Part shown: piece after piece, positions 7,050-13,044 of the stretch
Numbering within the stretch: the stretch's first letter is position 1
Layout of the letters: each line of letters starts with the position of its first letter
From: Bacillota bacterium
Lineage (GTDB): Bacteria > Bacillota > UBA4882 > UBA8346
Length of the DNA: 41,649 nt
Assembly: GCA_029553165.1 (NCBI GenBank)
Contig: JAKPCT010000068.1
Location: forward strand, 1-41,649
Reading direction: 5' to 3'
The notes under the pieces: model-generated
Seen by the model: only the letters and a program-made list of their open reading frames with translations
Databases searched by the model: none
What the model was told of the DNA's origin: nothing
Translations under genes and position numbers: made by a program

Positions 7050-7786
7050 GTCATTGATTCAACTCCCCGGTTTTCGCCATAGGGACGTTTAATTCCAAAA
7101 GATTCAACCAGATTAATCAATTTTGCAGGGTGATCATCATGAATGATTTGACCGTGTTGCATGATTATTAACCGGTTTGCATGAGCAAGAATTTTCTCTA
7201 ATTCGTGTGTTACCACTACAATTGTATGACCGTTTTGATGAAGGGAAATAATTTGTTCTAAAACTTGGACGACTCCCGGATAATCAAGCCCGGTGAACGG
7301 TTCATCAAAGACTAACAGTTTGGGCAGCATTGCTAAAACACCGGCAATGGCGAGCTTGCGCTTTTGACCGCCTGAAAGCGTATGAGGCCTTTGGTCCGAT
7401 AATTCGAGCAATTGAACAGCAATCAGCGCTGTAGTCACTCGATCGGTGATTTCGGATTGAGGCAAACCAAGGTTTTCAGGGCCGAAAGCGACATCTTCGG
7501 CAACAGTTTGCCCGACAATTTGATTGTTTGAGTCTTGAAAGATAAGACCAACTGTCTTTCTGGCGTTTAATAAATCATGGTTGATGTTGGTACCTTCAAT
7601 CAATACTTCGCCCTTGGTTGGCGCAAGTAGTCCGTTGAAATGTCGTATTAAGACTGTCTTGCCACTGCCATTAGCGCCGGCAATAATGATAAAATCACCC
7701 TTCTGAATGGAAAGGTTGATATCTTTGATAGCGGTAAAGCCATTGGTAAAAGTATGAGTAAGGTTAATAGTTTCTAAGAGCGCCAT
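7037..7786 (-). CDS. ECF transporter ATPase (EcfA/BioM)
   Basis: A 249-residue ABC ATPase with Walker A GANGSGKT (37-44), Q-loop FQDSNNQIV, signature LSGGQKRK (137-144), Walker B LLVFDEP (158-164) and switch His in VVTHE. It powers substrate uptake. Only one ATPase gene is present, so a homodimer is expected, as in dedicated BioMNY-type transporters rather than the shared EcfAA' modules with two paralogues. Its ATG overlaps the bioY stop (TAATG), implying translational coupling. Confidence 0.92.
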   Translation of the reverse strand: MALLETINLTHTFTNGFTAIKDINLSIQKGDFIIIAGANGSGKTVLIRHFNGLLAPTKGEVLIEGTNINHDLLNARKTVGLIFQDSNNQIVGQTVAEDVAFGPENLGLPQSEITDRVTTALIAVQLLELSDQRPHTLSGGQKRKLAIAGVLAMLPKLLVFDEPFTGLDYPGVVQVLEQIISLHQNGHTIVVVTHELEKILAHANRLIIMQHGQIIHDDHPAKLINLVESFGIKRPYGENRGVESMTWLS

Positions 7787-8355
7787 TATTGTTCTGCCTT
7801 TTTGGAATTATTGGGGAGCAATTCCGTAATTATTGGACGTATCATCCGTATTAAGCCAGCGGCAGCAGCTATTTTAATGATATTTCCAATAATAAACGGG
7901 TAGAGACCGGCGATTAATGCTTTTTCCCAGGTACCGACAAATTTGGTCTTTAACCAGAATAGTCCGATTGCAAATAATACAATATTACCAATGATTAAGG
8001 CGATCAGATCTTTTAAAGTCGACGGTTTGCCTTTCTTGGCAATCAGTCCGATGATGAAAGCGGCTGCCAGGTAGCCGATTAAATAGCCTCCGGTTGGTCC
8101 CAGGATTATTTTGTAACCGGAAAGACCCTTGGCAAATACCGGTAATCCGATGATGCCCAGAAATAAGTAAAAAGCAACGCTGATTGGCCCCCAGAGCATT
8201 CCCAAGACCAAACCGGCCAGCAAGACAAAGAAATCAGCTAAAACGATTGGTACTTGGGCTAAAGGGATTGTTAAATAACCACCGATGATGATTAACGCGG
8301 TAAAAATAGTCGAAAAGACCAGCATTCTCAAGTTTGAAGTGTTGGTTGTTGCCAT
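7786..8355 (-). CDS. bioY: Biotin transporter S component BioY
   Basis: A 189-residue integral membrane protein with six predicted helices and the BioY hallmarks VPIVLADFFVLLAGLVLGM and GPTGGYLIGYLAAAFIIG. BioY binds biotin with high affinity and, with EcfA and EcfT encoded directly downstream, imports it. AAAGGAG is well spaced before the ATG at 8355. The gene leads the operon; its promoter is overlapped by a perfect 10-bp inverted repeat (8376-8401), suggesting repression by a biotin-sensing regulator. No biotin synthesis genes are nearby. Confidence 0.95.
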   Translation of the reverse strand: MATTNTSNLRMLVFSTIFTALIIIGGYLTIPLAQVPIVLADFFVLLAGLVLGMLWGPISVAFYLFLGIIGLPVFAKGLSGYKIILGPTGGYLIGYLAAAFIIGLIAKKGKPSTLKDLIALIIGNIVLFAIGLFWLKTKFVGTWEKALIAGLYPFIIGNIIKIAAAAGLIRMIRPIITELLPNNSKKAEQ

Positions 8356-8375
8356 GTAATGATGCTCCTTTAATA

Positions 8376-8401
8376 AATTCTAAATCAGTTTATTTAGAAT
8401 T
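8376..8401. promoter_or_regulatory. Perfect palindrome over the bioY start site
   Basis: AATTCTAAAT (8376-8385) and ATTTAGAATT (8392-8401) form a perfect 10-bp inverted repeat around CAGTTT. The repeat overlaps the minus-strand -10 box and expected start of transcription, which is a repression geometry. The sequence does not look like the usual GTTAAC-containing BirA operator. Confidence 0.65.
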
Positions 8402-8427
8402 CTATAGTAATTTTAATAGATTGTCAA
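8399..8427 (-). promoter_or_regulatory. Sigma-A promoter of bioY-ecfA-ecfT
   Basis: On the minus strand TTGACA (8427-8422) and TAGAAT (8404-8399) have 17-bp spacing. The -10 box shares bases with the palindrome at 8376-8401. Confidence 0.8.
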
Positions 8428-8449
8428 CTTGATATTTGAAATAAGTTTA

Positions 8450-8487
8450 CAAATAATAAAAACCTGCTTTAATATTAATAAAGCAGG
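8450..8487 (-). terminator. Orphan terminator-like hairpin, minus strand
   Basis: CCTGCTTTA (8463-8471) and TAAAGCAGG (8479-8487) form a perfect 9-bp stem. On the minus strand a T-rich tail follows; on the plus strand the tail is poor. No recognisable minus-strand gene lies upstream (8488-8695), so it may end a small RNA or be a remnant. The rest of 8428-8680 shows no gene. Confidence 0.5.
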
Positions 8488-8680
8488 CGTTTATCCAAGG
8501 AGATTTATTTTGTGGGTCGAGAATGTAAACCTTGATGTTATATTATATTTAACTTAAAGAGCTTTTGAATTGTGGCTAAATAATGAATTGTTATTCCATT
8601 TGAAATACTATTGTTCTGAGCGATATGATTGTTGCAAATGACCTATGATAAAATATCGATGCAAAATGCAGTAGTTCATA

Positions 8681-8689
8681 TGTTATAAT
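8681..8689 (+). promoter_or_regulatory. Extended -10 promoter of the DUF503 gene
   Basis: TGTTATAAT is a perfect extended -10 (TGn-TATAAT), with no good -35 needed. It ends six bases before the ATG, so transcription should begin at or next to the start codon. AGTTCA (8673-8678) and TGAACT (8690-8695) flank it as an inverted repeat. Confidence 0.6.
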
Positions 8690-8695
8690 TGAACT

Positions 8696-8977
8696 ATGGT
8701 TGCGAGAGTGATTCAGATTCAACTTAATATCCCCGGAGCCCTTTCGCTTAAAGATAAGCGGCAAGTGATGCAAAGTTTATTAAGTAAAGTCCGCCAAAAG
8801 TTTAATGTGTCGGTGATTGAGTCGGATTTTCAAAACCAGTGGAGCCACGCCGAGCTGGGGCTTGCTTTTTTAGCTGCTAATATGCGGCAGTTGGAGCAGA
8901 TTGAGCAATCAATCGTCACTTATATTGAAAATAACTATCCGATTGAAATCAATCAGATCCTGGTTACTGAATGTTAA
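8696..8977 (+). CDS. DUF503 (YlxP-like) small protein
   Basis: A 93-residue protein matching the DUF503/YlxP family along its length: VIQIQLNIPGALSLKDKRQVMQ at the start and a ferredoxin-like alpha/beta pattern. In many Bacillota ylxP lies in the nusA-infB-rbfA operon and the protein is linked to ribosome maturation; here it stands alone. The family N-terminus agrees with the ATG at 8696. No SD precedes it, and a perfect extended -10 ends only six bases upstream, so the mRNA is probably leaderless. The biochemical role is uncertain. Confidence 0.9.
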   Translation: MVARVIQIQLNIPGALSLKDKRQVMQSLLSKVRQKFNVSVIESDFQNQWSHAELGLAFLAANMRQLEQIEQSIVTYIENNYPIEINQILVTEC

Positions 8978-9070
8978 ATCTGTTTGAAGCAGGAAAGTTT
9001 GGTTAAGTACCGAATTAATGTATAAATATACGATTTAATAATTATTAATATAAGAAAGCGGGCGGGAAGA

Positions 9071-9532
9071 TTGGTTATCTATCGAAAAGCAAAGATGCAG
9101 GATGTTGAAGCCTTACATAGTATCATAAATGAATTTGCCGAGAAAGGATTGATGCTGCCACGCTCGCGTAGTAGTCTGTACGAATCATTGCGTGAGTTTA
9201 CCCTGATTGAAGTTGATGGGACGGTTGTTGGGGCAGGCGCATTACATATTAGTTGGGAAGATCTGGCCGAGATCCGCGCTTTGGCAATCAGAAGCGAACA
9301 TCAGGGAAAGGGTTTGGGCAAGGAGTTGATTCGGCTCTTGATTCAAGAAGCGCAGGAGCTGGGGATTAATAAAGTTTTTGCCTTGACTTATCAGGTCGAG
9401 TTCTTTAAAAAATGTGGTTTTAATGAAGTATCCAAAGAAGCAATGCCACATAAGATTTGGAAAGAGTGTATTAACTGTCCGAAGTTTCCGAACTGTGATG
9501 AAGTAGCGGTTGTTAAGGAGATTGTGGAGTAG
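9071..9532 (+). CDS. GNAT acetyltransferase, N-acetylglutamate synthase-like
   Basis: A 153-residue GNAT with the acetyl-CoA loop RSEHQGKGLGKEL (Q/RxxGxG/A motif) and the C-terminal CINCPKFPNCDEVAV cysteine segment seen in short ArgA-like acetyltransferases. Such enzymes transfer acetyl from acetyl-CoA to an amino group; glutamate, for arginine synthesis, is the usual prediction. I read a TTG start at 9071 because the domain begins at once with VIYRKAKMQDVEAL; the next ATG would clip the first strand. A terminator at 9579-9614 follows. No arg genes are adjacent, so the substrate is inferred only from the subfamily. Confidence 0.85.
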   Translation: MVIYRKAKMQDVEALHSIINEFAEKGLMLPRSRSSLYESLREFTLIEVDGTVVGAGALHISWEDLAEIRALAIRSEHQGKGLGKELIRLLIQEAQELGINKVFALTYQVEFFKKCGFNEVSKEAMPHKIWKECINCPKFPNCDEVAVVKEIVE

Positions 9533-9578
9533 TTATAGTTTGAACTTTATTGTGTTTGATAGTAATCGTTTTAAAGGG

Positions 9579-9614
9579 GGCTGTTGCAAAACTAAAAAGC
9601 AACGCCTTTTTTTT
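9579..9614 (+). terminator. Terminator after the GNAT gene
   Basis: GGC.GTTGC (9579-9587, one bulged T) pairs with GCAACGCC (9599-9606), followed by eight T. Its GTTGCAAAA at 9583-9591 recurs at 9637-9645 in the next gene's promoter. Confidence 0.75.
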
Positions 9615-9637
9615 GGTTTTAATTTACAAAATAATAG

Positions 9638-9667
9638 TTGCAAAATACAACAGTTTCGTTATACAAT
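9638..9667 (+). promoter_or_regulatory. Promoter and probable operator of the marR operon
   Basis: TTGCAA (9638-9643) and TACAAT (9662-9667) are 18 bp apart. The -35 lies within GTTG-caaaata-CAAC (9637-9651), a short inverted repeat of the kind bound by MarR proteins. Autoregulation of the operon is therefore likely. Confidence 0.55.
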
Positions 9668-9685
9668 TATTTCAGGAGGGATATT

Positions 9686-10132
9686 ATGACAGATGTTAAG
9701 AAAGCCAAAGAACTGCGTGAATTGATCCGAGGGCTGGAACGGAAGATTGGGTTGGTTGATAAGAACCAGGTTACCTGCTGTGGAGTGACGATGGCGCAAT
9801 GTCATGCGTTGGTTGAGATCGGAAGAGCAAAGCAAATAACCTTGAATGAACTGGCTGAACTCTTAGGACTGGATAATAGTACAATGAGCCGTACGGTTAA
9901 TAACCTGGTGAATGATGGTCTGGTTATTCGGGAAGTTCATCCTGAGGATCGCCGTTATGTTACCATCCGCCTCACCGAAGCGGGACAAAAGATCTTTGCA
10001 GGGATTGAAAGCAGTATGGATCTTTATTATCAAAAGGTACTCAAAGAGATTCCGGAAGGAGCAAGGGAAGAGGTATTAAATGGCCTGAACCTGTTATTAA
10101 CAGCAATAGGTAAAGTTGAGTGTTGTCTTTGA
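9686..10132 (+). CDS. MarR-family transcriptional regulator, Cys-rich
   Basis: A 148-residue winged-helix repressor. The HTH is in ITLNELAELLGLDNSTMSRTV and the wing is HPEDRRYVTIRLTEAG (DxR motif). Unusually it has paired cysteines at both ends of the fold, Cys31-Cys32 (with Cys39) and Cys146-Cys147, near where MarR proteins bind ligands or form the dimer. This suggests metal, metalloid or thiol sensing. CAGGAGGG precedes the ATG at 9686; a TTG at 9638 would fall inside the -35 box and is rejected. It leads an operon with a methyltransferase, a PEP-mutase-like enzyme and permease halves. Confidence 0.9.
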   Translation: MTDVKKAKELRELIRGLERKIGLVDKNQVTCCGVTMAQCHALVEIGRAKQITLNELAELLGLDNSTMSRTVNNLVNDGLVIREVHPEDRRYVTIRLTEAGQKIFAGIESSMDLYYQKVLKEIPEGAREEVLNGLNLLLTAIGKVECCL

Positions 10133-10136
10133 TCCA

Positions 10137-10235
10137 ATGGCCTATTATGCAACTGTACGTGAATACTGGAGTCTGGGTGAGAATATCGGAAAAGCGTTTT
10201 CGGTTGGGAGCAGTTTATTAAACCGCAAGGAGTGA
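10137..10235 (+). CDS. Possible 32-residue peptide between marR and the methyltransferase
   Basis: An ATG four bases after the marR stop opens 32 codons that end at TGA 10233-10235, inside the SD zone of the methyltransferase gene. The peptide starts MAYYATVREYWSLGEN and ends SLLNRKE, with normal codon usage and no membrane segment. It fills the gap exactly and could couple translation of its neighbours. There is no good SD of its own, so it could instead be reached by reinitiation or be a chance ORF. No family is recognised. Confidence 0.4.
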   Translation: MAYYATVREYWSLGENIGKAFSVGSSLLNRKE

Positions 10236-10242
10236 TGGAAAG

Positions 10243-10863
10243 ATGAGTAGCAAGGAATATTTTGATAATGTAGCGGAACAATGGGATAGTATGCGGCAGA
10301 ATTTTTTCACGACGGCGGTCCGCGAAGCAGCCTTCCGGGTTGCGGGAATTAAAAGCGGTGATCTGGCAGCGGATATTGGCGCCGGAACCGGCTTTATCAC
10401 TGAAGGGTTATTGCTTAATGGTCTTACGGTGATCGCAGTTGATGAATCAGAGGCGATGCTGGAGGTCTTGCGCTCGAAGTTTTTAGGTAAGGATATCCAT
10501 TGTTACCAGGGTGAATCGCAACAATTGCCGATTGCTGATGCGACAGTGGATTATGCGTTTGCGAACATGTATCTGCATCATGTAGAATCACCCGGAAAAG
10601 CCATCGCCGAAATGGTGCGGATCATCAAACCCGGTGGTAAACTGGTACTGACGGATTTGGACGAACATCCTTATTCATTTCTTAGGGAAGAACATCATGA
10701 CCGGTGGTTAGGATTTAAACGGGCCGAGATTGTCAAATGGTTTACGGCAAGTGGCTTAAAGGATGTCCGGGTTGATTGTTTAGGACAAAATTGTTGTACC
10801 AAATCGGCAAATAATGGTGAGGAAGCAGCAATCAGTATTTTTGTTGCCTCCGGTGTTAAGTGA
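10243..10863 (+). CDS. SAM-dependent methyltransferase with Cys-Cys motif
   Basis: A 206-residue class I methyltransferase. Motif I is AADIGAGTGF (42-51), Asp67 in AVDESEAM is the expected ribose contact, and IIKPGGKLVLTDLD is the post-II segment. Cys87, Cys179 and the Cys184-Cys185 pair (GQNCCTKS) are unusual for small-molecule methyltransferases. ArsM arsenite methyltransferases also depend on conserved cysteines, though the arrangement here differs. AAGGAG lies 10 bases before the ATG. In this operon the product could be pumped out by the permease encoded downstream. Metalloid or thiol methylation is a hypothesis; the methyltransferase fold is secure. Confidence 0.88.
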   Translation: MSSKEYFDNVAEQWDSMRQNFFTTAVREAAFRVAGIKSGDLAADIGAGTGFITEGLLLNGLTVIAVDESEAMLEVLRSKFLGKDIHCYQGESQQLPIADATVDYAFANMYLHHVESPGKAIAEMVRIIKPGGKLVLTDLDEHPYSFLREEHHDRWLGFKRAEIVKWFTASGLKDVRVDCLGQNCCTKSANNGEEAAISIFVASGVK

Positions 10864-10886
10864 AATTTTTTAAGGGGCTGATTTTA

Positions 10887-11744
10887 TTGACTAAGAGTGA
10901 GATATTAAAAGAATTGATCCTCGCTCCCGAGACATTGGTCGTTCCCGATGCCTACGATCCAATCTCTGCTAAAATCATCGAAGCAGCCGGATTTCAAGCA
11001 GTGCAATGTTCCGGGTATAGCTATTCGATCTCCCGGGGTTATCCGAATGAGCTGGATGTCAGCTTAAATGAAAATCTTAATTTTACTAAAAGTATTGTTG
11101 ACGCGGTTACTTTACCGGTTATGGCTGATGGTGAAGATGGCTATGGTGATGGGGAAGAATTTTGTAATAACTTTAAGCGGTTTCTGCAAACTGGGATTGC
11201 AGGAATCAATCTGGAAGACCAAAACCTGTGGGATAAAGCTTCGGGCCAGGTGATCGTTGACGAAGCGGTAATGGTCGAAAAACTCGCTGATGCAATCAGG
11301 ATTAAACTAGAACTGAATTTACCTGACTTAATAATTAATGCGCGGACTGATGCTTTGAAAGCCTTTGATGATCGCAGTGAGGGTTTAAAAGCGGCGATCT
11401 CCAGAGCAAACCGGTATCTGGAGCTTGGGGCGGACCTGGTTTTTGTTACTAATGTAGTGACTTATGAGGAGGCTAAACTATTAGCCAAAGAGATCAACGG
11501 ACCGCTAAGTATTACTTTGGGAATGTCTTACAATATTGATCAGATTAGTATCAATCAATGCCGGGACCTTGGAATCGCCCGGGTGAGTTTACCGTCATAC
11601 TTGATTATGGCTTCGATCCAAGCGATGCTTGATTCATTAAGCAGTATTAAGAACAGTGGGGAATTTACGGAGGTTTTGTCTAGGAAAGCAATCTTCTCTG
11701 ATTTTAACTTGTTAGCAGGATGGTTGCGAAAAAGAGCGAACTAA
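10887..11744 (+). CDS. Isocitrate lyase/PEP mutase superfamily enzyme
   Basis: A TIM-barrel protein of 285 residues. Superfamily marks are VPDAYDPISAKI at the start, the Mg-binding PVMADGEDGYGD (77-88) and INLEDQ (107-112). Members cleave or rearrange C-C or C-P bonds of 2-oxoacid-like substrates (2-methylisocitrate lyase, oxaloacetate hydrolase, phosphonopyruvate enzymes). The KKCGH lyase loop of true isocitrate lyases is absent, so the reaction is unassigned. I choose TTG at 10887, preceded by AAGGGG (10872-10877); a GTG at 10860 overlapping the previous stop would add nine residues without an SD. Its presence in a MarR/methyltransferase/permease operon is notable. Confidence 0.85.
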   Translation: MTKSEILKELILAPETLVVPDAYDPISAKIIEAAGFQAVQCSGYSYSISRGYPNELDVSLNENLNFTKSIVDAVTLPVMADGEDGYGDGEEFCNNFKRFLQTGIAGINLEDQNLWDKASGQVIVDEAVMVEKLADAIRIKLELNLPDLIINARTDALKAFDDRSEGLKAAISRANRYLELGADLVFVTNVVTYEEAKLLAKEINGPLSITLGMSYNIDQISINQCRDLGIARVSLPSYLIMASIQAMLDSLSSIKNSGEFTEVLSRKAIFSDFNLLAGWLRKRAN

Positions 11745-11806
11745 GTTATTCACTAGTTCTCAAGATAAGATTTGAGCGGGGTTTTAATGTAAGAAGAGGT
11801 GTTGTC

Positions 11807-12286
11807 TTGTTTGCGTTAATCCTATATTTGCTGGCTGTGATTGCGTTGATTGGTTCGTGGGCAAATGATCGCCAGAAAACCGTTGCCGCCTTAATCAAGG
11901 CCTGGAAAGCATTTGATACTATTTTACCACAGTTATTGGGAGTATTGGTATTGATCGGGGTATTGCTTGCCTATCTAGATGCACCAACGATTGGCCGGAT
12001 TTTAGGAAAAGATTCAGGCTGGTGGGGAGTGCTAGTGGCAGCTGTGGTAGGTTCAGTCACTTTAATCCCCGGATTTGTAGCTTTTCCTACTGCAGCAATG
12101 CTGTTAAAGAATGGAGCGGGATTAACGCAAATCGCCGCTTTCATCTCCACCCTAATGATGGTTGGCGTAGCGACGATGCCTGTAGAGATTAAGTATTTTG
12201 GCAAGAAGGTCGCGGTTTATCGTAATTTAACCGCTTTTGTCTTCTCATTTGTGGTTGCTTGGGTGATTGGGATGGTGGTGCGATGA
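11807..12286 (+). CDS. Permease, N-terminal half (ArsP/DUF318 type)
   Basis: About 159 residues with four to five membrane helices and motifs LIPGFVAFPTAAMLLKNGAG and MMVGVATMPVE, as in the predicted-permease family PF03773. ArsP of this family exports trivalent organoarsenicals as a single chain of about 310 residues; here the two halves are separate genes. There is no cysteine in this half, so an ArsP-like Cys site is missing. A TTG at 11807 preceded by AGAAGAGG is preferred; an ATG at 11720 would overlap the upstream gene and add 29 polar residues. Its stop overlaps the ATG of the partner (ATGA). Confidence 0.75.
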   Translation: MFALILYLLAVIALIGSWANDRQKTVAALIKAWKAFDTILPQLLGVLVLIGVLLAYLDAPTIGRILGKDSGWWGVLVAAVVGSVTLIPGFVAFPTAAMLLKNGAGLTQIAAFISTLMMVGVATMPVEIKYFGKKVAVYRNLTAFVFSFVVAWVIGMVVR

Positions 12287-12816
12287 AAGATCTTCTGAAG
12301 CGGTTTCGTTTCTTCCTGGTGATGCTCATGATTTTAATTGGTGTTATGTTGGTTGATCATCCTAAGGAAATTAAAGCACTCGGAATTATGGCTTCAAGTT
12401 TGAAGGAGATGTTGCTGGTGATTCCACCGGTATTTATTTTGTTGGGATTGTTAGATGTCTGGGTGCCCAAAGAGACGATGGTCAGGCATATGGGTGAAGG
12501 TTCAGGATTGAAAGGAGTTGTCCTGGCTGTTTTGCTTGGTTCGGCTGCGGCCGGTCCGCTATATGGCGCCTTCCCGGTTGCCGGAGTGTTTTTAAAGAAG
12601 GGAGTCAGTCTCTCCAATATTTTGATCTTTCTGGGGGCTTGGTCAACAACGAAGATCCCGATGTTTCTCTTTGAATGGACATCCTTAGGTGGGCGTTTTG
12701 CTCTAACCAGGCTAGTAGTAGATATTCCTGGGATCATTATAATTGCGTGGTTGATCTGTAAGCTGGTCCCTGAAGCGGAGCAAGCCAGGGTTTATCAGAA
12801 GGCTGAAAAGTTATAA
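12283..12816 (+). CDS. Permease, C-terminal half (ArsP/DUF318 type)
   Basis: A 177-residue membrane protein with four to five helices and the paired-half motifs GSAAAGPLYGAFPVAGVFLKK and LGAWSTTKIPM, which mirror GSVTLIPGFVAFPTAAMLLK in the preceding protein, so the halves are internal homologues. The ATG at 12283 overlaps the previous stop, ensuring equal synthesis; a TTG at 12259 is rejected. A terminator at 12878-12907 ends the operon. It probably forms a heterodimeric exporter with the first half for a product of the operon. Confidence 0.8.
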   Translation: MKDLLKRFRFFLVMLMILIGVMLVDHPKEIKALGIMASSLKEMLLVIPPVFILLGLLDVWVPKETMVRHMGEGSGLKGVVLAVLLGSAAAGPLYGAFPVAGVFLKKGVSLSNILIFLGAWSTTKIPMFLFEWTSLGGRFALTRLVVDIPGIIIIAWLICKLVPEAEQARVYQKAEKL

Positions 12817-12877
12817 TCTTCCGGAGGTTTTAGAATTTCATTAGGGCTGATGATAACTGTTAACCTGTCGAAAACTA

Positions 12878-12907
12878 TTTCCGATAAGATGTTGTCGGAA
12901 TTTTTTA
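12878..12907 (+). terminator. Terminator of the marR-permease operon
   Basis: TTTCCGATA (12878-12886) pairs with TGTCGGAA (12893-12900, including a G-T pair), followed by a T6 run at 12901-12906. It lies 61 bases after the last stop. Confidence 0.75.
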
Positions 12908-12980
12908 TTGTTTTCAAATTAATTCTGTAAAAGTATTCTGAAAGCAACAAAAGTCACTGCAAAATAAAATTAGTTTATAA

Positions 12981-13044
12981 ATGAATGTTCAATTGGGAAA
13001 TCTAAATGCGTTAGACTAAAAGAGTTTTCGAAAGGAACATTCAT
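12981..13044. repeat. Long inverted repeat bracketing the htrA leader
   Basis: ATGAATGTTC (12981-12990) and GAACATTCAT (13035-13044) are perfect inverse complements with 44 bases between. The right arm abuts the htrA ATG and includes part of the AAAGGA SD. A TAGACT box (13012-13017) in the interval could be a -10. The repeat may act as a DNA operator pair (arm centres 54 bp apart) or, if fully transcribed, as an mRNA hairpin that masks the ribosome site. Confidence 0.6.

Noticed and set aside
8591-8773. Minus-strand ORF overlapping the DUF503 start
   Set aside because: Antisense to a conserved gene and across its promoter; no SD.
9579-9614. GGGGGCTGTTGCAAAA resembling the end of some insertion sequences
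   Set aside because: It is fully explained as the stem of a terminator with a T8 tail; no transposase, second end or target duplication is seen.
11720-11806. Longer ATG start for the first permease half
   Set aside because: Overlaps the preceding gene, lacks an SD and adds a polar stretch before the first helix.
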